A stretch of DNA of 64,000 nt, from assembly GCF_000010125.1 (NCBI RefSeq), contig NC_007350.1, forward strand, positions 1,612,001-1,676,000. The letters run 5' to 3'. This document shows, in pieces, positions 53,284 to 61,687 of this stretch (position 1 is its first letter; the number at the start of each line of letters is the position of its first letter). The translations under genes were made by a program, and so were the position numbers. The notes beneath the pieces were generated by a model that saw only the letters and a list, made by a program, of their open reading frames with translations, searched no databases and was not told where the DNA came from. The DNA is from Staphylococcus saprophyticus subsp. saprophyticus ATCC 15305 = NCTC 7292 (GTDB taxonomy: Bacteria; Bacillota; Bacilli; Staphylococcales; Staphylococcaceae).

Positions 53284-54897
53284 CTAGGGTTTAACAATAA
53301 TATGATCAAATGTGTAAGAAAGTGGGGGGTAGGTGGAGGGACTGAACACGTCTATCCCAAAATCGTTCATTATTTGAAGTGGATTCCAAATTCTTTCTTG
53401 CAATCCGCCCATCGGATGAAGTGTTTCACTTAATTCTTTAAAGTGCTTCATACTTATTTCATTTTTTCTTTCAATATTCAATAAATACCTATTAATTAAA
53501 TACTCATATTGTTTTTGGTGTATATGATTGTTTTTCTCTACTAATAACTGGTTATCATTGTTACCAGCAACTTCAGTTAGTAGTGATTGATACAATTTTT
53601 CTTGTTGCACCTTAATTTCTTCCACTTTATCAACAAATGTTTGAGATGCTTGCGCACGTATGAATTTTTCCTTATCTTTTTCAATACCTTGTTCTATAAT
53701 CGAATGCTGTTTTAATTGATATTGACTAAGTAATTTTTCAGTTCGTGGATACAAGTAACTAATTCTTAATCGTGGTAATACAATTGGCATCGATACATCC
53801 AATGTATTAAAAACTTCACTCAGTTCCGTCCAATATTTAATTTCACTTGGACCACCAATAAAAGCAACTGTATTAAATAACCATTCTTCCATTATTGGTC
53901 GTGTGACTACGTTATTTGAAAAACGTTCTGGTTCAACTTCAAGTATTTTTAATAATTCCTCTTTAGTCATGTATTTATCTGATTTACTTAGGTAAAATTG
54001 ATTATCTTTAAAAGTAAGTAACTGTCTCATGTTATCTTCATGTAAAAATAAATGTACATTCGTATCAGTCTGTATCATTTGTTCTAATCCATTAGCAATC
54101 GTGTTTTGTTGATTATTTCTAAATGACGCATCTACATCTTGATGATGTTCAATAATTTTTTGGATAAATGGTTGTTCTAATTTACGTAATTCAGTATTGT
54201 TTGCGTCAATCAATAATAAACCATACGCTTTAAACACTTCGTTCAACAACGCTTTAAACATATCCGTCCAGCTATCATACTGATCAATAATCTTCGTACA
54301 CATTTCAATCATTTGCTTAGAATGTGTGGTTTCGTTCATTTCTTTAAAAAATAGTTTCAACGCGTCTTTTAATTGCGCTTTATCAGGATAATATGTTGAG
54401 ACGCTTGCTTCAGGTGGCGTCATTGTATGATATTTTATTTTTTGTAATTTTGCATTTTGAGCATTATAGGCATAAGTATGATTTACTTCATCAAAATCAT
54501 GATCTTCACCAGCAATCCAAAATACTGGTATTACATTTGTATTATAGTCTTTTGAGAGTTTTTCACTCATCGTTATAATAGAAAATATTTTATGAAAAGT
54601 ATATAAAGGCCCACCAAACAATCCAGCTTGTTGTCCACCTATGATGACTTTTGCGCCTTCGCTTAATAATGAAATATTTTGCAATTGCTTCTCTGTTAAT
54701 GTTAAGTCGCTCATGTAATTTTTAATAACTTGAGCTAATGCCACTTCTCTGCCATTATTCGACATTGATAAACGTTCACTATAGCTCTTTTCTTGCATAG
54801 CATCAAAGTGATAAAACTGTCCTATTTTTGAATCACTATCTTTGATTTTAGAAATAAATTGATCTTTTTCATTAAGTTTTGTAATCATACAATCCAT
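53284..54897 (-). CDS. bshC: Bacillithiol biosynthesis cysteine-adding enzyme
   Basis: Adds L-cysteine to GlcN-malate in the last step of bacillithiol synthesis. The 537 residues equal the S. aureus protein. Recognisable parts are the N-terminal Rossmann domain with [16 protein letters not shown] (near 84), [18 protein letters not shown] (near 123), a long coiled-coil connecting region (about 385-470) and C-terminal [15 protein letters not shown]. The ATG has AAGGAG 8 nt upstream. It is apparently monocistronic, next to the dcw cluster. Confidence 0.95.
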   Translation of the reverse strand: MDCMITKLNEKDQFISKIKDSDSKIGQFYHFDAMQEKSYSERLSMSNNGREVALAQVIKNYMSDLTLTEKQLQNISLLSEGAKVIIGGQQAGLFGGPLYTFHKIFSIITMSEKLSKDYNTNVIPVFWIAGEDHDFDEVNHTYAYNAQNAKLQKIKYHTMTPPEASVSTYYPDKAQLKDALKLFFKEMNETTHSKQMIEMCTKIIDQYDSWTDMFKALLNEVFKAYGLLLIDANNTELRKLEQPFIQKIIEHHQDVDASFRNNQQNTIANGLEQMIQTDTNVHLFLHEDNMRQLLTFKDNQFYLSKSDKYMTKEELLKILEVEPERFSNNVVTRPIMEEWLFNTVAFIGGPSEIKYWTELSEVFNTLDVSMPIVLPRLRISYLYPRTEKLLSQYQLKQHSIIEQGIEKDKEKFIRAQASQTFVDKVEEIKVQQEKLYQSLLTEVAGNNDNQLLVEKNNHIHQKQYEYLINRYLLNIERKNEISMKHFKELSETLHPMGGLQERIWNPLQIMNDFGIDVFSPSTYPPLSYTFDHIIVKP

Positions 54898-55097
54898 GCG
54901 TAATTCTCCTTATGTTACTCTATTCCTAATTAGTATAAAGTTTATATACATCATTGACAATTTAACGGCTTATAATTTTCAAATTTTAATAACCTATATA
55001 ATATGTACACACTTAGATCACTTCATTTTTCAAAAAACTTCAGTATCTATTTTATATATATATAAACAACTATACATATATGTTTAAACTATCGTTT

Positions 55098-55128
55098 TTG
55101 TGAAAAAACAATAAAAATAAGGTATAAT
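55098..55128 (+). promoter_or_regulatory. Promoter candidate for the GNAT gene at 55160
   Basis: A consensus TATAAT lies at 55123-55128, with a weak TTGTGA -35 at 55098-55103 (19-nt spacing). The distance from -10 to the start codon is about 30 nt. Confidence 0.55.
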
Positions 55129-55159
55129 AGAATAAATGATAACAAAGGGGGAAGATGCG

Positions 55160-55600
55160 ATGAGTAGTGTAAAGCGTCTTGATATAAATTATAAAACAGA
55201 CGAACTATTCGAAGATTTCAGAAACTTCGGTAATAAAGATTTGTATTTAGTAGATGAACTTCGAGGAGAAATGATTGATGCAAGTTCAGATTCACCTTTC
55301 TATGGTATTTATGTAGGTGATTGTTTAGGGGCTCGAATGGCACTATATCGTAAAGGAGAAGTTGAGGAAACTCATTTCCCGGGCTTTGATGATTATAACG
55401 TAATTTGGAAATTAGAAGTGCTACGTGATTTTCAAGGTCGTGGTTATGGCACATCTTTATTAGATTTTGCCAAAGATCAAGGCTTACCAATCAAAGTCAT
55501 CGCACGAAATCAATCTAAAGATTTTTTCATTAAACAAGGTTTTACAGATTTAGAAGAAACAAATAGAGATGGTCATGATGTTTTAGTTTGGACTCCATAA
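55160..55600 (+). CDS. GNAT-family N-acetyltransferase (YlbP-like)
   Basis: A 146-residue protein with the acetyl-CoA motif WKLEVLRDFQGRGYGTSLL (near 89-107), containing QGRGYG, and a C-terminal FFIKQGFTDLE. The acceptor is unknown. The start is ATG at 55160, preceded by AAAGGGGG; an upstream ATG at 55136 lacks a site. This gene next to bshC is also found in S. aureus, as far as I recall. It converges with the HAD gene at a shared terminator. Confidence 0.85.
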   Translation: MSSVKRLDINYKTDELFEDFRNFGNKDLYLVDELRGEMIDASSDSPFYGIYVGDCLGARMALYRKGEVEETHFPGFDDYNVIWKLEVLRDFQGRGYGTSLLDFAKDQGLPIKVIARNQSKDFFIKQGFTDLEETNRDGHDVLVWTP

Positions 55601-55623
55601 TCAAACGGGTCCTAATAAAATGA

Positions 55624-55675
55624 AAAGTGCCCTTCAAAGCAATCATTAAAAAATGAAAACTTTGAAGGGCATTTT
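55624..55675. terminator. Bidirectional terminator between the GNAT and HAD genes
   Basis: A perfect 12-bp stem (55628-55639 with 55660-55671) around a 20-nt loop is flanked by AAAA on the left and TTTTAT on the right. It lies 28 nt after the GNAT stop and about 40 nt after the converging HAD stop. Confidence 0.85.
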
Positions 55676-55714
55676 ATATGACTTGAATTCGTTTAGTAAT
55701 AATTAAATGAACGG

Positions 55715-56398
55715 TTAAACATACGCGATTACTTCTTTTAACGAATTCACTACATAATCTGGTTTAATTTCCGTATCATTTGTTTTATTTCTTGGATTAA
55801 ACCAACATGTCTCGATATTCGCATTTTTCCCACCTAAAATATCAGAAGACATAGAATCACCTATAATCATTGCGTAACCTCGTTTATCTTCACCTATCTT
55901 ATTAAATACGTAATCAAAAAATTCAGGCATCGGTTTTTGGTATCCTGTTTGTTCAGAAACAAAAATATCTTTAAACCAATGACCTATCTTCGTTTTTTCA
56001 ATTCGTCTTTCTTGCGTTTCTAAAACACCATTAGTCACTATATACAAATCGTGATGTTCTTTTAATTGTTTTAAAGTTTCAATTGTTTGATCAAAATGTT
56101 TAATCGGTGCATTCGCAAGTTCATCTCTAAAGATTTGATCAGCTAACTTACCATCTATCTTCATTTGATGTAAATGAAAGTATGCCTCAAAACGTTTACT
56201 TAAAACTTCATCTTTAGTTAATTCATTCTTTTGAAAAGCATCCCAATGTGCCTGATTTATTTTTTTAAATGTATGCAAATCATTTTGGTTGGTCTTTATT
56301 TGAAATTGTTGTGTCATTTCATAAAATGCATATGCTTCTGCATCGTCAAAATCCACCAATGTGTCATCAAAATCTATAAGTAAACTTTTCGTTCTCAT
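55715..56398 (-). CDS. HAD-superfamily hydrolase (YjjG/YfnB-type nucleotidase)
   Basis: A 227-residue HAD phosphatase with motif I DFDDTLVDFDD (near 9), a helical cap (about 20-95), motif II VTNG (near 117), motif III Lys in QKPMPEFFDYVF (near 151) and motif IV GDSMSSDI (near 176). It resembles pyrimidine 5'-nucleotidase YjjG, which removes non-canonical nucleotides; the substrate is inferred. It is just downstream of the psm-beta genes on the same strand. Confidence 0.87.
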   Translation of the reverse strand: MRTKSLLIDFDDTLVDFDDAEAYAFYEMTQQFQIKTNQNDLHTFKKINQAHWDAFQKNELTKDEVLSKRFEAYFHLHQMKIDGKLADQIFRDELANAPIKHFDQTIETLKQLKEHHDLYIVTNGVLETQERRIEKTKIGHWFKDIFVSEQTGYQKPMPEFFDYVFNKIGEDKRGYAMIIGDSMSSDILGGKNANIETCWFNPRNKTNDTEIKPDYVVNSLKEVIAYV

Positions 56399-56537
56399 TT
56401 TGTCACCCTCTAGTACGCTTAAATATATTTATTTCAAATATATCATATTCTTTAATTTCTCCATATTATTATATACTTATATAACACAAAAATGGCCAAG
56501 GTTATCACCCTGACCATTGTTTATGATATTAATAATA

Positions 56538-56672
56538 CTAAAATCCGAATAATTTTGATAATACGCCTACACCGTTTTCTACGATGCTTACAATGCTTGT
56601 TCCTAATTTCGCGCCGTCTCCAGCGATGCCTGCTTGTACTGTTTCTTTGATTGCGTTAAATAAGTCTGCCAT
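56538..56672 (-). CDS. Beta-class phenol-soluble modulin
   Basis: A 44-residue amphipathic peptide: MADLFNAIKETVQAGIAGD, then GAKLGTSIVSIVENGVGVL and SKLFGF. This matches the PSM-beta family closely in length, the central KLGTSI and the C-terminal KLFGF. Such peptides are exported by the Pmt ABC transporter without a signal peptide and act as surfactants in biofilm structuring. AAAGGGG lies 9 nt upstream of the ATG. The 18 nt spanning the ribosome binding site and start are identical to those of its neighbour. Confidence 0.93.
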   Translation of the reverse strand: MADLFNAIKETVQAGIAGDGAKLGTSIVSIVENGVGVLSKLFGF

Positions 56673-56710
56673 TATAATAAGCCCCTTTAAGTATTATTTT
56701 TAATTCTGGA

Positions 56711-56845
56711 TTAAAGTCCTAATGCTTTGCCAATTAATGATGCGCCGTTAGAAATAATATCTAAAACGCCTGATCCAATTTTTGCGCCGTCTGCAGCAAT
56801 ACCTGCTTGAACTGTGTTTTTGATTGCTTCGAATAAACCTTCCAT
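56711..56845 (-). CDS. Beta-class phenol-soluble modulin (second copy)
   Basis: A 44-residue peptide: MEGLFEAIKNTVQAGIAAD, then GAKIGSGVLDIISNGASLI and GKALGL. Clearly a paralogue of the following gene, but with a changed C-terminus (ALGL rather than LFGF) and KIGSG rather than KLGTS. It is transcribed first in the pair, 38 nt before the other. AGGGG lies upstream of the ATG. Recent duplication of ribosome binding site plus start with diverged coding sequence is visible. Confidence 0.92.
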   Translation of the reverse strand: MEGLFEAIKNTVQAGIAADGAKIGSGVLDIISNGASLIGKALGL

Positions 56846-56950
56846 TATAATAAGCCCCTCGATAAAAAATTAGATTATTATGACTGTTTTTAATGTAGTG
56901 AACGATATTTACTAAAATCTTATTTCGTCTAGCTATCGTTCGATATATAT

Positions 56951-56981
56951 ACTATAAGATATGACGTGATTTAATTGTCGA
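56951..56981 (-). promoter_or_regulatory. psm-beta promoter candidate
   Basis: Minus-strand TCGACA (56976-56981) and TATAGT (56951-56956) are separated by 19 nt. An over-long spacer of this kind is a feature of agr-type promoters that need AgrA. The leader before the first PSM gene would be about 100 nt. Confidence 0.5.
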
Positions 56982-57007
56982 TTTTTCTTACTTAGTCATA
57001 AATTGGC

Positions 57008-57058
57008 TTTAACTGTCCTTTTATCTCAAATTCAAAACAGTTTCGCATGCCTAACTGT
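57008..57058 (-). promoter_or_regulatory. AgrA-box-like repeats upstream of psm-beta
   Basis: Two minus-strand ACAGTTA copies (ACAGTTAAA at 57008-57016 and ACAGTTAGG at 57050-57058) are exactly 42 bp apart, twice the 21-bp period of AgrA direct repeats. A third ACAGTTT on the plus strand lies between them (57037-57043). AgrA directly activates psm genes in S. aureus; the assignment here is inference. Confidence 0.45.
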
Positions 57059-57300
57059 ATTATGCACAATTTAATATCGCACAATTAAGTAAACAGAATA
57101 TTTCTTTTGAGTTTGTTTAGTATTTTAAAGTATGAAATTGAATATCATTATGTAATTGATTATTACTTTCATGATCTAACCGCAAAATGGATGCTAATTT
57201 AAAAAGTATGATAAATAGAGGGCATAATAAAATGCCATGCGCTAATCAATGCAGTATAAGCACATCGACAGCAATGTATTTTAGAGATTTATCATTATTT
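57059..57300. other. Non-coding region between psm-beta control region and the glycosyltransferase
   Basis: No supported gene, tRNA or repeat is seen. Composition is as A+T-rich as the flanks. Confidence 0.35.
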
Positions 57301-57301
57301 A

Positions 57302-57344
57302 CAAAAAAAGACTAAGCACATAAAAAATGTCTTAGTCTTTTTAG
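57302..57344 (-). terminator. Terminator after the glycosyltransferase gene
   Basis: A 12-bp stem (57305-57316 with 57331-57342), extended inward by ACAT/ATGT pairing, has A-runs on the left that become a T tract on the minus strand. A further small hairpin (AGCCA..TGGCT, 57343-57361) sits next to it. The stop of the glycosyltransferase is about 120 nt upstream in transcript order. Confidence 0.75.
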
Positions 57345-57461
57345 CCAGTTAGTGAATGGCTAGATGGAACTATGAAATCGTTATTGGACCATTCGATTTC
57401 TGTCGCTCGCTTTAGTTTTTTTACTTTTCGTTTTATGGACCAAATTTAAATCTCTTGGATC

Positions 57462-59345
57462 TTAACTTTCCTCTACAAAATCACGATTAGCAGTGATAAA
57501 TGTATCTTTAAAAGTTTTGAGTCTTGGCGTCCCCTTAGGTGATAGTACAATTTTTTGAATGTCTACATGATCGCTAACAGATAATACATTCACTGCTTCT
57601 CCATCGAATTTTCTGTTTGAGTATTCCTTACATTTTTTCAAGATGTTAACGCTTCTAGGTTGATTATAAATATATTGGGCTTGTTTCGATTTATTAACTG
57701 CTTGAATAAATTGCTTATTTGCAGTTAAATAGTGACCTTTTTCTGTCTGAAGTCTTGGTGTCCCGTTTCGCGTATATACCAATGCTTTAATATTTATTAA
57801 TTCCCCCATTTCAATGGTCATTTGAGCAGGTTGTTTAAATTCAACATCATCATACAGTTTGGCTTGTTTCACAAGAGAAATCGCTTTAGGGTTATATGTT
57901 AAATATTTACTATCATCCACTTTTTTGGACTTCGGTTTTATTGTTGATATGAATTCTGCTTTAAATCCTTGTCTTTTAAGATTTATAGTAGTATTTGCAT
58001 TGGGTAAGTTCATATTGACGTTTACGAATTTATAACCATCGTAAATAATACTAATATTGAAATCAAAATCACATTGCTTCAAATCATCAGTCCTAAAATA
58101 AATATATTGATTTTTTTCCTCAAATTCTACATCTATTGTATTGATTTCATTATTAAGTTCAGTCAGTACAACCTTGTTAATTACCTTATTATCATCTTTA
58201 TATAAACGAACGACCTCTTTCATTTCATTATCGATAAAGTGTGTGCCTTCATAAACTGCGAAAAGAGGTTCTTTGATAGGTAACGCTTCTGTTAAATTAT
58301 CAGACATTAAAAAATATATTTGGTTATCTTTAACATACTTTTTAGCGTTTCCACCTTGTATAACCAATTTTATGAAATCACATAATTCCTGATATGACTC
58401 ATGTGTTAAAAAGTGATAGATATTTCTAAATTTATCATTCAATAAATAGTATTCTAAATTTTTACCATGAGTTTCTAGCGTGCGCTCCATCTGATTAAAC
58501 AAATCATAAAACGCTTGCTTATCTTCAGCATTTAAAAATCGCTTGTTATTAAATAAACGCGACATAAAATCCATTTCAATAATTCTACTAATCGCTTGAT
58601 ATTCAGCGTTTTCAGGAATATCTAATTTTAGTACTTCTTCTAAAACAGATAAGTTTAATTGTGTTTTCTCAATAATGCTCGTTTCGCCGACTAAAGATTG
58701 GTTATAAGAATAACGGTTAACATGATATACCGGACTCGGATTCATCGACGCCGTTTGACATCTTGAGATCGCATCTATAAAAAATAACTTATCTTCTCCA
58801 TACTTCATATGTTTGAATTTTATATTATTATCTAAAATAATTTGACGTTTTATGATTTTTCCAGGTGGACCTACAGCTCTAAATATACGTTCAATTTCAT
58901 AAGGAACTAAATGATTGGCGACTTTATACGAGCTAAATCTACCTAATTTCTTAATTGCTTTTTCAGTATGTTTAACACTTTGACCAAATGCGACATCTGA
59001 ATGATGATCCACTGCTTGATTTAATAATGTTGGCAATCCTTCTGCGTCTAACCAATCATCGGCATCCAAAAACGTAATATACTCACCTTGCGCATTGTTT
59101 ATCCCTACATTTCTAGGTTCCGAAGGGCTCCCTGTATTTTCATTTAATTTAATCAATTTAATAAAATTGTATTTAGCCACAAATTCTTCTATTATTTCTA
59201 AAGACTGATCACTAGAACAATCATCTACAAAAATTGCTTCAATGGCTTCTTTATTTATATTTAAATTATTAATAGACTCTACACATGATTCTAAAAATAA
59301 CTCTTTGTTGTATACAGGTACTATGATAGATAGCAATTTCTTCAT
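57462..59345 (-). CDS. Family 2 glycosyltransferase with C-terminal surface-type repeats
   Basis: A 627-residue protein. The N-terminal GT-A domain (about 1-240) has SIIVPVYNKE (near 7), VDDCSSD (near 40), the DXD-type metal motif FLDADDWLD (near 92) and the catalytic GEDKLF (near 187). A middle region (about 330-480) is beta-rich. The C-terminus holds two repeats of about 70 residues with the signature GTPRL.T..G.Y(F)TANK.FV, resembling DUF5776. The layout recalls wall teichoic acid glycosyltransferases such as TarS, but those lack this repeat, so the acceptor is unknown. No signal peptide or membrane helix. It may modify teichoic acid or another surface polymer. Confidence 0.8.
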   Translation of the reverse strand: MKKLLSIIVPVYNKELFLESCVESINNLNINKEAIEAIFVDDCSSDQSLEIIEEFVAKYNFIKLIKLNENTGSPSEPRNVGINNAQGEYITFLDADDWLDAEGLPTLLNQAVDHHSDVAFGQSVKHTEKAIKKLGRFSSYKVANHLVPYEIERIFRAVGPPGKIIKRQIILDNNIKFKHMKYGEDKLFFIDAISRCQTASMNPSPVYHVNRYSYNQSLVGETSIIEKTQLNLSVLEEVLKLDIPENAEYQAISRIIEMDFMSRLFNNKRFLNAEDKQAFYDLFNQMERTLETHGKNLEYYLLNDKFRNIYHFLTHESYQELCDFIKLVIQGGNAKKYVKDNQIYFLMSDNLTEALPIKEPLFAVYEGTHFIDNEMKEVVRLYKDDNKVINKVVLTELNNEINTIDVEFEEKNQYIYFRTDDLKQCDFDFNISIIYDGYKFVNVNMNLPNANTTINLKRQGFKAEFISTIKPKSKKVDDSKYLTYNPKAISLVKQAKLYDDVEFKQPAQMTIEMGELINIKALVYTRNGTPRLQTEKGHYLTANKQFIQAVNKSKQAQYIYNQPRSVNILKKCKEYSNRKFDGEAVNVLSVSDHVDIQKIVLSPKGTPRLKTFKDTFITANRDFVEES

Positions 59346-59599
59346 TGCATGAATCCCCTTTTAAATAAATTCTGTTTGATACTTATATATGTTAATGCTA
59401 AATGTTTTCTAACACTTTTATAATCTAAGTTGTAGATATAATTGAATACTTAAAAATTAATTTTTGAGAAAGTCTTATCTTACGTTAACATACAATAACC
59501 ATATACTACACATATAATCATTAAATATATTATAGGAATATATTTAATAGAAAAATCAATATTTCAACCTTCTAAGTATAAGATGAAAAATCTCGAATT

Positions 59600-60125
59600 T
59601 TAATCATATTGCGTCATATAAATTAACAATTCCTCGAAAAATTTCGAATTTGCTTTTGACCCTTCAATACAAATACATGTTTATGGTTACTTTGCATTTT
59701 AATTTTTTCTAGCACTTGCGGTTTTCTATCAATTGGATAGCGCCAAATATATTTTAAGAATGTGAAAGTTAACCTTTCTTCACAACTTTCTCTCATATCT
59801 ATACGTGTTTTTCCTATATTTGCAATATATCTTTTAAACACTCTGTAAAAACAAACGACTCTAGGTAAATCTATAAAATGATTGTATCTGCTTCATTAAT
59901 TTTTTCATCAAATAGCGATGAATCATTGCCATCAATTATCCATTTATTATTTTGAATCAATTGCTTATGTATCTTAATTTGTTCGTCATAACGCATCATC
60001 TGCCAATTTGGTTTCCAAAAATACATATCTAAATGATAAACAGGGACTTTAAGTATCTTTGATAATTGACGTGAAAATGTTGATTTTCCTGATCCAGAAG
60101 ACCCAACAACCATTACCTTATCCAT
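59600..60125 (-). pseudogene. Frameshifted P-loop nucleotide kinase-like gene (topology modulation protein/FlaR type)
   Basis: Residues 1-84 are in frame from 60125 (MDKVMVVGSSGSGKSTFSR, P-loop; HLDMYFWKPNW; WIIDGN), typical of the small AAA/adenylate-kinase-like family. Frame is lost near 59871-59876, where one base is missing (TTATAGAT for TTAATAGAT); the next part (RVFKRYIANIGKTR, MRESCEERLT, KHVFVLK) continues in another frame to 59623. A second single-base loss in a T-run near 59636 hides a C-terminus EELLIYMTQYD ending at 59600. Restoring two bases gives about 175 residues, the family length. Both losses are in short homopolymers, so sequencing error is possible. Confidence 0.8.
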
Positions 60126-60505
60126 CGTTCTACCTCCATTTAACTATGTTGAAAGTTATAGACATTATGATATGAGTGGTAAGTAACGTTAAGCATATAC
60201 GATTAAGCATATATTGTGAATCATTTTGTAGAATATGATACTAAATATCACTGTAATGGAAACAATAGCCAAACACTAAATCTGTATATTTTACGTTTAT
60301 TAGAACGTAGAGCCTTTGAATATTTTTTATTGTTTCTCTGTCCTTACTATTTCCAACCAACCATTTCGCCCATTTTCGCAATTTAAAAAACAGCTAACTA
60401 TTTATTTGAATGAGTTGTTAATTTATTTGATTTTGCATATTATTAAATTAACATGAAAACAAGGTGTAACTCATTTCTAAAATTCAATATAAGGGGGAAT
60501 TTCAT
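60126..60505. other. Intergenic region between the kinase pseudogene and the LysE-type gene
   Basis: A+T-rich DNA holding divergent upstream regions of both genes. Apart from the ribosome binding site of the right-hand gene (AAGGGGG before 60506) I see no clear promoter, hairpin or small gene. Confidence 0.35.
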
Positions 60506-61129
60506 ATGAATCATTGGATTAACTTTATTATTATGTCATTACTCATACTTATTGTACCGGGGCCTAGTTTTTTTGCAGTTATAAAAAACAGTACACATGG
60601 TGGCATTAAAAGCGGTATTTCCACAACATTAGGTATCGCCAGTGCCCATTTAATTTACGCTACATTAGCAACACTTGGGCTTATTTTTATACTCGTAAGT
60701 TCACAAACTATATTTTTATTAATCAAAATATTAGGTGCAGCCTACATTATTTATCTTGGTTTGAAAAACATACTGAATGCGCACAAATTTGAGTATGATA
60801 AATCAGATGGCTTAAATACAGAAAAACCCGATTTATTTAAGTCATATAAACAAGGATTCATCACTATGATTTTAAATCCAAAAGCAATTCTATTTTATAT
60901 TAGTATATTACCTCAATTTATAAACCATCAAAGTAACCAAAGTATCCAAGTAGCAATATTTTCAATCCTATTTATAATAACTGTAATCACATGGTTTAGT
61001 TTATGTACTTTGGTCTTTAATTACATAAAAATCATCTTTGAAAAACCTAAGGTTAAAATGTGTTTCGATTATATCGTTAGTACAACTTTAATTGCATTAT
61101 CCCTCAAGATATTAACTACAAAACATTAA
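60506..61129 (+). CDS. LysE/RhtB-family amino acid exporter
   Basis: A 207-residue membrane protein with six hydrophobic segments (about 4-25, 37-60, 64-85, 113-135, 145-170, 185-205). The family signature PGPSFFAVIKNSTHGGIKSG is near 19-38 and the conserved GAAYIIYLGLK near 75-85. Members export amino acids, homoserine lactones or toxic analogues; the substrate is unknown. AAGGGGG lies 8 nt upstream of the ATG. It appears monocistronic. Confidence 0.88.
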   Translation: MNHWINFIIMSLLILIVPGPSFFAVIKNSTHGGIKSGISTTLGIASAHLIYATLATLGLIFILVSSQTIFLLIKILGAAYIIYLGLKNILNAHKFEYDKSDGLNTEKPDLFKSYKQGFITMILNPKAILFYISILPQFINHQSNQSIQVAIFSILFIITVITWFSLCTLVFNYIKIIFEKPKVKMCFDYIVSTTLIALSLKILTTKH

Positions 61130-61378
61130 ATGATTACAATATCGTTTTTGTTAATTACTTTTTGGTTATTGCGAGTCTTATATATAAATAAATGTCTTAG
61201 AGTCAAAATAGCTTAACTTATAAACAATTTAAAAACTCATAGTAGATTGTCCACTAAGTATTTTCATATATATGACCACACTATGATTTATGTGTTCAAT
61301 GAATTACTAAAATATTATAAAACTGCTTGCTTATATAATTTGTTGATATTTTGTGTTGTTTTAATTTGTATGTTGAAA
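61130..61378. other. Intergenic stretch after the LysE-type gene
   Basis: A+T-rich, with no supported gene or terminator directly after the stop at 61129. Confidence 0.35.
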
Positions 61379-61379
61379 A

Positions 61380-61495
61380 AAGGGCAACACACATAAGTGT
61401 ATCGCCCAATTGAGCCCGTTAAAAAGACGGTTCCTGAAATTTATAGTTAAAAAATAACCCTCAACCTGCCAAATAAACCACTACCGTCAAGGTAG
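61380..61495. mobile_element. Hairpin cluster, possible IS200/IS605-type remnant
   Basis: Three small hairpins in about 115 nt: an imperfect one (GGGC..ACAC/GTGT..GCCC, 61382-61407), CCGT/ACGG (61416-61430) and CTACC/GGTAG (61481-61495). The stretch is richer in G+C than the flanks. Subterminal imperfect hairpins mark IS200/IS605 ends, so this may be a decayed or non-autonomous element. No transposase frame is present. Confidence 0.3.
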
Positions 61496-61519
61496 ACACC
61501 TTAAATATAAAATTAATTA

Positions 61520-61581
61520 TTTAGATACGTTCCAGAGTTTGGCAATAATTTGTGAAATTACAGAACGTATCTTTTATTTTT
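61520..61581 (+). terminator. Terminator-like inverted repeat
   Basis: A 9-bp inverted repeat (61524-61532 with 61563-61571) spaced by 30 nt is followed by TTTTATTTTT on the plus strand. It may end transcripts from the LysE side or from the hairpin cluster. Confidence 0.5.
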
Positions 61582-61610
61582 ATAATAATTTCACTTAATA
61601 TAGAAGTAAA

Positions 61611-61650
61611 TACAAAAGCTAGAACAGTAAATGCTGTTCTAGCTTTTGTA
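61611..61650. terminator. Terminator after the P-type ATPase
   Basis: A perfect 17-bp inverted repeat (61611-61627 with 61634-61650) with a 6-nt loop, A/T-rich at the base and G+C in the middle. It lies 38 nt after the ATPase stop on the minus strand. Confidence 0.85.
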
Positions 61651-61687
61651 TTAGTTAATATTATTTCATTCAAACTGTTGGACAAAC

